Of a stretch of 64,000 bases of DNA, positions 33,736-42,064 are shown in pieces; positions within the stretch are counted from its first letter, which is position 1, and each line of letters starts with the position of its first letter. The stretch covers positions 144,668 to 208,667 of the forward strand of contig CACXHY010000003.1 of NCBI GenBank assembly GCA_902767565.1. The letters are read 5' to 3'. The position numbers and the translations under genes were made by a program. The DNA comes from an uncultured Eubacteriales bacterium (GTDB taxonomy: Bacteria; Bacillota; Clostridia; Christensenellales; Aristaeellaceae). Below the pieces are notes generated by a model. That model did no database searches, was not told where the DNA came from, and saw nothing but the letters and a program-made list of their open reading frames with translations.

Positions 33736-34734
33736 TTATGCCTGAAGCTTCTCAAGGCCCGCCGCGATGATGTCCGGCACCTTGCCTTCGATCATCTTCA
33801 CGCACTGGGCGATGGCGCAGGCGAAGGCGTGGGCGTCGGAGGAACCGTGGCCCTTGACCACCGCGCCCTGCACGCCCAGCAGGGGAGCGCCGCCGACCTC
33901 GGAATAGTCCATGGCCTTCTTGACCCTCCCGAAGGCGGGCTTGGCGATGAGGGCGCCCATCTTGCTGCGGAAGTCCGCGGTGAGCTCGCCCTTGATGATG
34001 CCCATGAGCGTGGAGGCGACGCCCTCCATGAACTTCAGCACCAGGTTGCCGCTGAAGCCGTCGCAGACCAGCACGTCCGCGGTGTCCGCCAGCAGGTCCC
34101 GGGCCTCCACGTTGCCCACGAAGTTGTAGGGAGCCTTCTCCATCAGGGGATAGGTCTCCTTCACCAGCGCGTTGCCCTTCTCGGCCTCGGCGCCGATGTT
34201 GATCAGGCCCACCCGGGGATCCTCCACGCCCATCACGCCCTGCATGTAGGCGCTGCCCATCAGGCCGAACTGCACCAGATAGTCCGGCTTGCAGTCCACG
34301 TTGGCGCCGCAGTCGATCAGCAGGGCGCCCCGCTTGCCGTTGGGCAGGACCGGGGCCAGGGCCGGGCGCTCGATGCCCGGGATGCGGCCCAGCCGGAACA
34401 TGCCGCCCGCCAGGGTCGCGCCCGTGGATCCCGCGGAGACGAAGCCGTCGCACTCGCCGCTCTTGACCTGCAGCATGCCGATGACCGTCGCCGAGTTCTT
34501 CTTCGTGCGCACGCCCATGACCGGATGCTCGTGGTTGGTGATGACCTCCGGGGCGTCTACCAGAGTGATGCGCTCCCGCACGTCGCCGCAGTCCGTCAGC
34601 AGCGGCTCCACCTCGCTCAGCACGCCGCCCAGGGCCACCGTCAGCTCCGGAAAACGGCGAAGAGCCTCGATCACGCCCTGAACCGGCGCCTGCGGGGCGT
34701 TGTCGCCGCCCATCGCGTCCACGAAGATCCGCAA
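33736..34734 (-). CDS. plsX: Phosphate acyltransferase PlsX
   Basis: A 332-residue enzyme making acyl-phosphate from acyl-ACP for phospholipid synthesis. It starts MRIFVDAMGGDNAP, the family hallmark, and contains GFVSAGSTGATLAGGMFRLGRIPGI and CDGFSGNLVLKFMEG. First gene of the plsX-acpP-rnc unit, with its own promoter. No FapR-type operator was recognised. Confidence 0.96.
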   Translation of the reverse strand: MRIFVDAMGGDNAPQAPVQGVIEALRRFPELTVALGGVLSEVEPLLTDCGDVRERITLVDAPEVITNHEHPVMGVRTKKNSATVIGMLQVKSGECDGFVSAGSTGATLAGGMFRLGRIPGIERPALAPVLPNGKRGALLIDCGANVDCKPDYLVQFGLMGSAYMQGVMGVEDPRVGLINIGAEAEKGNALVKETYPLMEKAPYNFVGNVEARDLLADTADVLVCDGFSGNLVLKFMEGVASTLMGIIKGELTADFRSKMGALIAKPAFGRVKKAMDYSEVGGAPLLGVQGAVVKGHGSSDAHAFACAIAQCVKMIEGKVPDIIAAGLEKLQA

Positions 34735-34764
34735 GGAAATCGCCTCCCCGAAAGATTCGCACGC

Positions 34765-34793
34765 ATTGTAGCAGAAAAGCGCCGGGAATGCAA
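34765..34793 (-). promoter_or_regulatory. Sigma-A promoter of plsX
   Basis: Minus strand TTGCAT (34793-34788), 17-bp spacer, TACAAT (34770-34765). Confidence 0.75.
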
Positions 34794-34825
34794 GCGGTGT
34801 ACAGATTTCGTACAGCCGCGCCGCC

Positions 34826-34854
34826 TTGACAGCCGCGGCCGGCTGTGCTATGAT
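34826..34854 (+). promoter_or_regulatory. Sigma-A promoter of the ABC exporter operon
   Basis: TTGACA (34826-34831), 17-bp spacer containing a GC-rich dyad (CAGCCG/CGGCTG), TATGAT (34849-34854). The dyad between the hexamers could be an operator. It is divergent from plsX. Confidence 0.75.
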
Positions 34855-34957
34855 CCCCCCACAGCACGTTTGCGTTTTGTAAACCTCTGCCGCGCGTCAC
34901 ACGGGCAGGGGTTTTGTGTGTGGTGCGGACAGCATATGGAAACGGGGGGCGGCTGCC

Positions 34958-35944
34958 ATGTCTGAAGGGGAGATCATCATCCGGGCGGAAGGCCTGACCA
35001 AGGTCTACCGGCGCACGTCCGGCGGAAAGGGCTTTCTCGGCCTGTTCCGCCGCAGGACGGAGGAAGTGCGGGGCCTGACGGACGCCGGCTTCGAGATCCG
35101 CAGGGGCGAGGTCGTCGGGCTGCTGGGACCCAACGGAGCCGGAAAGTCCACCACGGTGAAGCTGCTGACCGGCATCCTCACGGCGGACGGCGGCGCCTGC
35201 GGCGTGATGGGGCGGACGCCCTGGCTGGAGCGCAGGAAGATCGCGGCGGACATCGGCGCGGTGTTCGGCCAGCGGATGCAGCTGTGGTGGGACGTGCCGG
35301 TCCTGGACTCCTTCCGCCTCCTGCGGGACATCTACAGCGTGCCCGAGGCGCGGTGGAAGGCGCGCCTGGACGAGCTGACCGACGCGCTGGAGCTGGGCGG
35401 GATCCTGCAGGTGCCCATGCGCCAGCTGAGCCTGGGGCAGCGGATGCGCGCCGAGCTGTGCGGCTCCCTCCTGCACGAGCCCTCCATCCTGTTCCTGGAC
35501 GAGCCCACCATCGGCCTGGACGCGGTGAGCAAGCTCCGGCTCCGCGATTTCCTGCGGGCGGAGAACCGGGAGCGCGGCACCACCATCCTCCTGACCACCC
35601 ACGACATGGCCGATATGCTGGCCCTGTGCCCGCGGGTGCTGGTGCTGGGGCGCGGCCGCCTGCTCTATGACGGCGGGCTGGATGCCCTCCTGCGGCGGTA
35701 CGATACCGAGCACACCCTGCGCTGCGTGTTCGACGGCGGCGCGGAGCCGGAAGGGCTTCCTCCCTCCGTCGGCGTCCGCCGGGAGGGCGAGGCGTGGACG
35801 CTGACCTTTGCCCCGGCGGAGATCCCCGTCGGCGAGGTCCTCGCGAAGCTCCTCGCCGCGGGCCCCGTCCGGGAGCTGACGCTGAAGGAGCAGGACACGG
35901 ACCGGCTGGTGGCCAGGATGTACGCAGACCTGAAGCTGACCTGA
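34958..35944 (+). CDS. ABC-2 type exporter, ATP-binding subunit
   Basis: A 328-residue ABC ATPase. Walker A LLGPNGAGKSTT, signature LSLGQRMRAEL, Walker B LFLDEPTIGLD, and the H-loop TTHDM. The extended N-terminus (KVYRRTSGGKGFLGLFRRRTEEVRGL) and the following two permeases match the COG4586/4587/3694 export systems of Gram-positives. The cargo is unknown; related systems export drugs, peptides or lipids. The start was chosen at the ATG preceded by a G-rich site. First gene of a three-gene operon. Confidence 0.92.
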   Translation: MSEGEIIIRAEGLTKVYRRTSGGKGFLGLFRRRTEEVRGLTDAGFEIRRGEVVGLLGPNGAGKSTTVKLLTGILTADGGACGVMGRTPWLERRKIAADIGAVFGQRMQLWWDVPVLDSFRLLRDIYSVPEARWKARLDELTDALELGGILQVPMRQLSLGQRMRAELCGSLLHEPSILFLDEPTIGLDAVSKLRLRDFLRAENRERGTTILLTTHDMADMLALCPRVLVLGRGRLLYDGGLDALLRRYDTEHTLRCVFDGGAEPEGLPPSVGVRREGEAWTLTFAPAEIPVGEVLAKLLAAGPVRELTLKEQDTDRLVARMYADLKLT

Positions 35945-35973
35945 GCGCCGCGCCGAGAAGGAAGGGAACGCAC

Positions 35974-36762
35974 TTGAACATCCGGGCTTACCGAACCGCC
36001 TTCGCCGTGCACGCGCGGCAGGTCAGCCGATACCGCGGCGCCGCCCTGGGCGGCATGGTGACGCAGGCCTTTTTCGGCGTCATGCTGGTCGCCCTGTATG
36101 AGGCGCTGGCGGGGGAGGGCGACCTCCTCCGGGAGACCGCGACCTATGTGTGGCTGCAGCAGATCTTTTTCCGCGCCTTCTTCTCCACCGGCGGCGAGAT
36201 CTACGAGCAGATCATGTCCGGCAGCGTCTGCTACAGCCTGCTGCGCCCCGTCGACCTGCATCTCTGGTGCGTCTGCCGGGAGATGGCGGCGAAGATCGTC
36301 GGGGTGACCATGCGGCTCCTGCCCATGATCCTGATCCAGTTCGTCCTGCCCGAAAGCTGGCGCATGCTCCCGCCGGACAGCCCCGTCGCCTTCGTCCGCT
36401 TCGCGCTTTCGCTCCTGACCGGCTTCCTCGTCATCGCGCAGGTGAACATGATCACCGCCGCCGTCACGATGCGGACGCTGGACAACAAGGGCTTCAGCGG
36501 GCTGATCAACCTGGTCATGATGATCCTGGCGGGCAACATCGTCCCCCTGACCCTCGCCCCGGAACGCCTGCAGGCCGTCCTTCGCTGGCAGCCCTTCGCC
36601 CAGATGCTCGACGCCCCGATCCGCATGTGGCTGCACGCGGGCCCCGCCGGGGAGTGGGCGCTGAGCTTTGGCGTGCAGCTGGCGTGGCTGGCGGGACTGA
36701 CCGTCTTCTCCCGGTGCCTGTGGGGGCGCGGCATCCGGCGGATCGAACTGCAGGGAGGCTGA
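35974..36762 (+). CDS. ABC-2 type exporter, permease subunit 1
   Basis: A 262-residue membrane protein with six hydrophobic segments, of the DUF990-like ABC-2 permease family (COG4587). The start is TTG at 35974 with GAAGGAAGGGA just upstream; the long frame before it overlaps the ATPase gene and is not plausible. It pairs with the next permease to form a heterodimeric channel driven by the ATPase. 29 bp after the ATPase, 3 bp before the next permease. Confidence 0.85.
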   Translation: MNIRAYRTAFAVHARQVSRYRGAALGGMVTQAFFGVMLVALYEALAGEGDLLRETATYVWLQQIFFRAFFSTGGEIYEQIMSGSVCYSLLRPVDLHLWCVCREMAAKIVGVTMRLLPMILIQFVLPESWRMLPPDSPVAFVRFALSLLTGFLVIAQVNMITAAVTMRTLDNKGFSGLINLVMMILAGNIVPLTLAPERLQAVLRWQPFAQMLDAPIRMWLHAGPAGEWALSFGVQLAWLAGLTVFSRCLWGRGIRRIELQGG

Positions 36763-36765
36763 GCG

Positions 36766-37557
36766 ATGCGATACGTGATGCACGCCATGCGGATGAACCT
36801 GCGCCGGGCCGCGCAGTACCGCAGCTCCTTCCGGATGCAGATCGCCGCCCAGATCGTGATGACCTTCGGCGACCTCTGGGCCATACTCCTGCTGGCCGAG
36901 CGCTTCGGCGGGATGGCCCACTGGAGCCTGTACGAGGTCATGTTCTTCTTCGGCGCGATGCAGATCGCCTTCGCGGTCACGGAGATGATCAACCGGGGCT
37001 TCGGCCACATCTCCTCCCTGATCCGCATGGGCGATCTGGACACCATGCTGACGCGCCCGAGGGGCATCGCGGCCCAGGTGATCCTCTCCGAGCTGGATCC
37101 CAGGCGCATCGGCAGCGTGGCGGTCGGCCTGACCGCCCTGACCGTCGCGACCCTGAAGACCGGGCTGCGGTGGACCCTCCCGGATGTCCTGCTGCTCCTG
37201 TGGGGGATGACCGGCACCGTCGCGCTGATGATGGGCCTGTTCATGATCGAGGCCGTGGTCTGCCTCTTCTCCGTCCAGTCCGTGGAGATCGTGAACGTCT
37301 TCACCTACGGCGGACGCCAGACCTGCCAGTATCCCCTCGACCTCTATCCCGACTGGCTGCGGACCACCTTCACCTATGTGATCCCCATCGGCCTGTGCCT
37401 GCAGTTCCCGGTCTGCCATATCCTGGGCAAGCCCTTGGCCGGCGCGGAGACCGGCGGCTGGGTGTGGCTCGGACCGGCGGCGGGATTCGTCTTCCTCGGC
37501 CTCTGCTCCCTCGCGTGGCGGCTGGGCCTGCGGCACTACCGCTCCACCGGAAGCTGA
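36766..37557 (+). CDS. ABC-2 type exporter, permease subunit 2
   Basis: A 263-residue six-segment membrane protein (COG3694-like). Features include the amphipathic N-terminus (MNLRRAAQYRSSFRMQ), MINRGFGHISSLIRMGDLDTMLTRPRG before the third segment, and a C-terminal membrane pair. Third gene of the exporter operon. The cargo cannot be deduced. Confidence 0.85.
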   Translation: MRYVMHAMRMNLRRAAQYRSSFRMQIAAQIVMTFGDLWAILLLAERFGGMAHWSLYEVMFFFGAMQIAFAVTEMINRGFGHISSLIRMGDLDTMLTRPRGIAAQVILSELDPRRIGSVAVGLTALTVATLKTGLRWTLPDVLLLLWGMTGTVALMMGLFMIEAVVCLFSVQSVEIVNVFTYGGRQTCQYPLDLYPDWLRTTFTYVIPIGLCLQFPVCHILGKPLAGAETGGWVWLGPAAGFVFLGLCSLAWRLGLRHYRSTGS

Positions 37558-37575
37558 CCCGCCGCAGATTGCCCC

Positions 37576-37604
37576 TTGCTTTATCCACTCTTTTCCTGTA
37601 TAAT
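37576..37604 (+). promoter_or_regulatory. Sigma-A promoter of the asp23-fakA-recG unit
   Basis: TTGCTT (37576-37581), 17-bp spacer, perfect TATAAT (37599-37604). Confidence 0.8.
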
Positions 37605-37662
37605 CTCTCTGTCCATGGAAACATGGGCTTTATGGCGATGCAAATGAAGGAGGAACCGACGG

Positions 37663-38013
37663 ATGGAATGCAAGATCAGGAATGAGATCGGCACCATCTT
37701 CATCACCGAAGATGTCCTCTTGAAGGTTGCCGGATACGCCGCACTGGAGTGCTACGGCATCGTGGCCATGTCCTCCAAGCGGGCGACAGACGGCATCGTG
37801 GAATGGCTCGGGCGCGAGAACCTCTCCAAGGGCGTGCAGATCCGCAGCGTGGAAGACGCGCTGGACGTGGACCTGTACATCATCGTGGAGTACGGGATCT
37901 CCATCGCGGAGGTCTGCAAGAACATCGTGGACACCGTGCGCTATAAGCTGGAGGCCATGACCGGCATCGGCGTGCGCAAGGTGACCGTGACGGTGGAAGG
38001 GATCCGCGTGTGA
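37663..38013 (+). CDS. yloU: Asp23/Gls24 family protein (YloU-like)
   Basis: A 116-residue envelope-stress-type Asp23 family protein. Pattern: GTIFITEDVLLKVAGYAALECYGIVAM, then ENLSKGVQIRSVEDALDVDLYIIVEYGISIAEVCKNIVDTVRYKLEAMTG. AAGGAGG precedes the ATG. It is placed immediately before the DAK2-domain gene, the same order as yloU-yloV in Bacillus. Proposed roles include membrane-associated stress or lipid functions; the function is not settled. Confidence 0.92.
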   Translation: MECKIRNEIGTIFITEDVLLKVAGYAALECYGIVAMSSKRATDGIVEWLGRENLSKGVQIRSVEDALDVDLYIIVEYGISIAEVCKNIVDTVRYKLEAMTGIGVRKVTVTVEGIRV

Positions 38014-38069
38014 CGAAGACGGCAGACAGGCGTGGGACATCGGTTTTTTGTGCCTGACCGGGTCTTCGT
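38013..38069 (+). other. Two-tier stem-loop between yloU and fakA
   Basis: ACGAAGAC (38013-38020) pairs with GTCTTCGT (38062-38069), and inside it CAGGC (38027-38031) pairs with GCCTG (38052-38056). The loop contains GGTTTTTTG. The structure starts at the yloU stop codon and ends about 35 bp before the fakA ribosome binding site, so it may control read-through or stability. Confidence 0.6.
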
Positions 38070-38117
38070 TCCGGTCCCGTGTCCCTGATGCTGCCGCGCG
38101 AACGGAGGATAGAGAAG

Positions 38118-39779
38118 TTGATTGAAGCAAAGACGATCGACGGCCTGCTGATGCGCGAGATGGCGGTGGCCGGCAGCGCGCTGCTGGAAGCCAACCGCGC
38201 CGAGGTGGATGCCCTGAATGTTTTCCCGGTGCCCGACGGCGACACCGGCACCAACATGTCCCTGACCATGCAGAGCGCCGTGCGGGAGATCAGCGCAAAG
38301 GAATTCCTGCGGGCGGACGAGGCCTGCGCCGCGCTGTCCAAGGGCGCGCTGCGGGGCGCCCGCGGCAACTCCGGCGTCATCACGTCCCAGCTGCTGCGCG
38401 GCTTCGCCAAGTCCCTGAACGGGGTGGAAAAGATCACCCCCGAGCTTTTCGCCAGGGCCATGAAGGCCGGCTCGGACCTGGCCTACAAGGCCGTGATGAA
38501 GCCCAAGGAGGGCACGATCCTCACCGTGGCCCGGGTGATGGCGGAGGACGCGCTGCAGCAGGTGCAGCAGACGCCCGACAGCTTTGACGCCCTCTTCACC
38601 ACCATCCTGCGCAGCGGCGCCGACATCCTCAGGAAGACCCCGGAGATGCTGCCGGCCCTGAAACAGGCGGGCGTGGTGGACTCCGGCGGACGCGGCCTGC
38701 TGTATATCTACACGGGCTACGCGGCGGTGCTGCGCGGGGAATCCATCGAGGAGCTGATCCAGCAGAGCACCGGCGCCGATGACGGCTCCTTCCGCGACGA
38801 CCACGACGCCATCATCGACCTGAACTTCGAATATCACGTGGCCTTCTCCCTGCGCTCCCTGAGCGAGGACTATTCCCAGAGCGATGTGGACTCCATGCGC
38901 CGCCGCCTCAACCGCATCGGCAACATGGTCAACATCGACGGCGAGGCCGCGCCCTACCGCGTGCACGTCCACACCAACGACCCCGGCGACGCGCTGCAGT
39001 TCGGCGTGGAGCTGGGCGAGGTGACGGACATCGAGATCGTCAACATGGCCGCCGAACGCCGGGCCAAACAGCCCGCGCCCGCTGAGGAGGCCCCGGCCGA
39101 GCCCGAGGCGCCCGCGGAGCGCAAGAAGAGCGGCATGGTGGCGGTCTCCCTGGGCGACGGCTTCTCCCACATCTTCCGGGATCTGGGCGTGGACGTGGTC
39201 GTGGAGGGCGGCCAGACCATGAACCCCTCCATCGACGATATCCATCAGGCCATCATCCACTGCAACGCCGAGACCGTGTACGTCTTCCCCAACAACGGCA
39301 ACGTGGTGATGGCGGCCAACCAGGCGGCCGAGATCGCGGACTGCAAGGTCTTCGTGATCCCCACCAAGAACGTGGCCATGGGCATCGCCGCGGCGGTGGC
39401 CTTCCAGCCCGACGCCGAGGGCGAGAAGAACGCCGAGGCCATGAAGGAAGCCGCCGAGAACGTGAAGACCGCCACGGTGACCTTCGCCGTCCGCGACAGC
39501 GAGAACAACGGCGTCACCATCCACGAGGGCGACTTCATCGGCCTGCAGAACGGCCAGATCGCCTGCGCCGGCGGGGACTTGGACGAGGTCATCACCCGGA
39601 CCATGGACGCCGTCATGACGGAGGACGACGAGCTGATCACCGTCTATTACGGCAGCGACGTCAGCGAGGAGGACGCCAAAAAGATGGCGGACCAGATCGC
39701 CGACAGCTATCCCGACTGCGACGTGGAGTGCCTGGCCGGCGGCCAGCCCCTCTACTACTACCTGATCTCGGTGGAATAA
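38118..39779 (+). CDS. fakA: DAK2 domain fatty acid kinase FakA-like (YloV)
   Basis: A 553-residue protein with an N-terminal DAK2 ATP-binding domain (NVFPVPDGDTGTNMSLTMQ, residues about 35-55; KGALRGARGNSGVI) and a FakA-type C-terminal half. FakA phosphorylates fatty acids presented by FakB (DegV) proteins; no degV gene is in the window. The linker near 320 (PAPAEEAPAEPEAPAE) is a Pro/Glu/Ala-rich insert. The start is TTG at 38118 with GGAGGA 8 nt upstream. 3 bp before recG, so co-transcribed. Confidence 0.9.
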   Translation: MIEAKTIDGLLMREMAVAGSALLEANRAEVDALNVFPVPDGDTGTNMSLTMQSAVREISAKEFLRADEACAALSKGALRGARGNSGVITSQLLRGFAKSLNGVEKITPELFARAMKAGSDLAYKAVMKPKEGTILTVARVMAEDALQQVQQTPDSFDALFTTILRSGADILRKTPEMLPALKQAGVVDSGGRGLLYIYTGYAAVLRGESIEELIQQSTGADDGSFRDDHDAIIDLNFEYHVAFSLRSLSEDYSQSDVDSMRRRLNRIGNMVNIDGEAAPYRVHVHTNDPGDALQFGVELGEVTDIEIVNMAAERRAKQPAPAEEAPAEPEAPAERKKSGMVAVSLGDGFSHIFRDLGVDVVVEGGQTMNPSIDDIHQAIIHCNAETVYVFPNNGNVVMAANQAAEIADCKVFVIPTKNVAMGIAAAVAFQPDAEGEKNAEAMKEAAENVKTATVTFAVRDSENNGVTIHEGDFIGLQNGQIACAGGDLDEVITRTMDAVMTEDDELITVYYGSDVSEEDAKKMADQIADSYPDCDVECLAGGQPLYYYLISVE

Positions 39780-39782
39780 GAC

Positions 39783-41792
39783 ATGGAACTGTCAGCCATC
39801 AAGGGCATTGGCCCGTCGCGGCTGGATGCATTGCGCGCAATGGGCATCGGCTCATTGCGCGATTTATTGTATATGCTCCCGGTGCGCTACGAGGACCGGA
39901 CGCGCCCGCAGCCCCTGCGGGAGCTGCAGCCCGGGCAGCCCTGCATGGTGGCGGGCGTGGTGCGGGAAGCCCCGAAGTTCAGCGCATTCGGCGGGCTGAC
40001 GCGGGTCACCGCCGCCCTGCAGTGCGAGGACGGACGCCTGTCCCTGGCGTGGTTCAACCAGCCCTGGATGATGCAGCAGCTGCCTGTGGGGGAGCCCCTC
40101 ATGCTCTACGGCCGCCTGGCGGAGAAGAACGGCCGCCGCACCCTGCAGAACGCCGCGATCGTCACGGAGCCTGAGATCCTCCCCGTGTACAGGGCCGTGA
40201 AGGGCATCCCCGCAAAAAGCTTTCGGGACATCATGCGTCGGGCGCTGACGGCGACGGACGACTGCTGCCCGGAGACCCTGCCCCACGCGCTGCGGCTGCG
40301 CCACGGCCTGTGCGAGCTGAACTTCGCGATCCGGCAGGCGCATTTCCCCGACAGCCTCGAGTCCCTGAAGATCGCCCGGCGGCGGCTGTCCTTCGAGCAG
40401 ATGCTGATGTTCCAGGCGGCCCTCTCCGCGGCCCGGGGCGAGCGGGAGGCCGGCGTGCCCCTGTCCGTGCCCGACGGCGCGGAGGAGGCCTACTGGAAGA
40501 CCCTGCCCTTCCCGCCCACGAAGGCCCAGCGGCGGGTGCTGTCCGAGATCGCGGCGGACCTGCGGGGCGGGGCGGCCATGAGCCGGCTGGTGCAGGGGGA
40601 CGTGGGCTGCGGCAAGACCGCCATCGCCTTCGGCGCCATCAGCCTCTGCCACGGGGCCGGGCGGCAAAGCGCCATGATGGCCCCCACCGAGATCCTGGCC
40701 CGGCAGCACTACGCCTCCGCGAGGCAGGCGCTGGAGCCCCTGGGCATCCGCTGCGGCCTGCTGATCGGCAGCATGAAGGCCTCGGAGAAGAAGAAGGCCC
40801 ACGCGGCCCTGGCCGCCGGCGAGTGGGACGCGGTCTTCGGCACCCATGCCCTCATCAGCGAGGGCGTGACCTACCGGAGCCTGGGCCTGGTGATCACCGA
40901 CGAGCAGCACCGCTTCGGCGTCCGCCAGCGGTCCACACTGCAGGACAAGGGCCGCGCCGGCGGGGCGAGCCCCCACGTGCTGGTGATGTCCGCCACGCCC
41001 ATCCCCCGGACCCTGGCGCTGATCCTCTACGGCGACCTGGACATCTCGGCCGTGGACGAACTGCCCCCCGGCCGGACCCCCGTGCAGACCCGGCTGGTGC
41101 CGGAGGCCCGGCGGGCCGATCTGTACGCCTTCCTGCGCCGGGAGATCGCAGCCGGCCATCAGGCCTACGTGGTCTGCCCCCTGGTCGAGGACTCGGAGAC
41201 GCTGGACGAAGTGCGCTCCGCCCGGGCCACATGGAAGGGGCTGACGGAGAACGAGCTGAAGGGCTTGCGGGTGGGCCTCACCTGGGGCAGCCAGCCGCCC
41301 GCCGAAAAGGAAGAGACCCTGCGCGCCTTCTCCGCCGGCGAGACGGACGTGCTGGTCTCCACCACCGTGATCGAGGTGGGGGTCAACGTGCCCAACGCCA
41401 CGGTGATGGTCATCGAGAACGCGGAGCGCTTCGGCCTGAGCCAGCTGCACCAGCTGCGGGGCCGGGTGGGCCGGGGGAGCGCCGGGAGCTGGTGCTTCCT
41501 GCTGGCGGATGGCTCCGAAAAGCTGCGGATCCTCACCCGGACCAACGACGGCTTCCTCGTGGCCCAGAAGGACCTGGAGCTCCGGGGCCCCGGCGACCTG
41601 CTGGGCACCCGGCAGTCCGGCGAGGCCATGGCGGGCTTCCTGCTGGAAGGCGACGTTCGGCTGCTGGAAGAGGCGGTCCGCTGCATGCGTGAGCTCCGGG
41701 AAAGGCCCGAATACGCCGCCGAGCGCGCACAGGTGGAGGCGGTCGCCCGGGCCGACTGGGCGGACCGGATCGGGCAGATGGCAAGGAATTGA
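39783..41792 (+). CDS. recG: ATP-dependent DNA helicase RecG
   Basis: A 669-residue branch-migrating helicase for stalled forks and Holliday junctions. The N-terminal wedge/OB region begins ELSAIKGIGPSRLDALRAMGI. Helicase motifs: GDVGCGKTAIAF (I), TDEQHRFGVRQR (II, DEQH), MSATPIPRTLAL (III), TTVIEVGVNVPNA (V), QLRGRVGRG (VI). Length is typical. Last gene of yloU-fakA-recG. Confidence 0.97.
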   Translation: MELSAIKGIGPSRLDALRAMGIGSLRDLLYMLPVRYEDRTRPQPLRELQPGQPCMVAGVVREAPKFSAFGGLTRVTAALQCEDGRLSLAWFNQPWMMQQLPVGEPLMLYGRLAEKNGRRTLQNAAIVTEPEILPVYRAVKGIPAKSFRDIMRRALTATDDCCPETLPHALRLRHGLCELNFAIRQAHFPDSLESLKIARRRLSFEQMLMFQAALSAARGEREAGVPLSVPDGAEEAYWKTLPFPPTKAQRRVLSEIAADLRGGAAMSRLVQGDVGCGKTAIAFGAISLCHGAGRQSAMMAPTEILARQHYASARQALEPLGIRCGLLIGSMKASEKKKAHAALAAGEWDAVFGTHALISEGVTYRSLGLVITDEQHRFGVRQRSTLQDKGRAGGASPHVLVMSATPIPRTLALILYGDLDISAVDELPPGRTPVQTRLVPEARRADLYAFLRREIAAGHQAYVVCPLVEDSETLDEVRSARATWKGLTENELKGLRVGLTWGSQPPAEKEETLRAFSAGETDVLVSTTVIEVGVNVPNATVMVIENAERFGLSQLHQLRGRVGRGSAGSWCFLLADGSEKLRILTRTNDGFLVAQKDLELRGPGDLLGTRQSGEAMAGFLLEGDVRLLEEAVRCMRELRERPEYAAERAQVEAVARADWADRIGQMARN

Positions 41793-42064
41793 GCAAGAAG
41801 CGGAAAAGAGAAACTGTCTGTGCCTGCCGCGTTTTCCCCTGACGAGATCGATGTGATCCGTCTGAGCGCAAAGACGGCACAAAGCGTTTTCGCTTCCTGC
41901 ACCGGTGTAACTTGGAACGCCGAAGAAGCTCGGGAGGGCAGACGGAGAAACCGGATGGAACTGCCTGCAGAACTCCGGGTTCATTCCGGCAGAATCCCCG
42001 GTACGCAGATGATGTTGGAATCGTGATCCGCTGAATAGTGTCTGAGAGAAAGGGAGGGAGATGC
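41793..42064. other. Non-coding stretch between recG and the leucine-rich repeat gene
   Basis: About 270 bp with mixed composition. No convincing gene, terminator or consensus promoter was found; a weak TTGGAA near 42014 with a poor -10 could serve the next gene. A 68-codon open frame (41820-42026) has no ribosome binding site or recognisable product. Confidence 0.4.

Noticed and set aside
35794..35973. Longer start for the first ABC permease
   Set aside because: The upstream part overlaps the ATPase gene by 150 bp and encodes low-complexity shadow sequence; TTG at 35974 has a proper ribosome site.
36231..37304. Minus-strand frame opposite the ABC permeases
   Set aside because: Antisense of two membrane proteins with normal coding signals; no family features.
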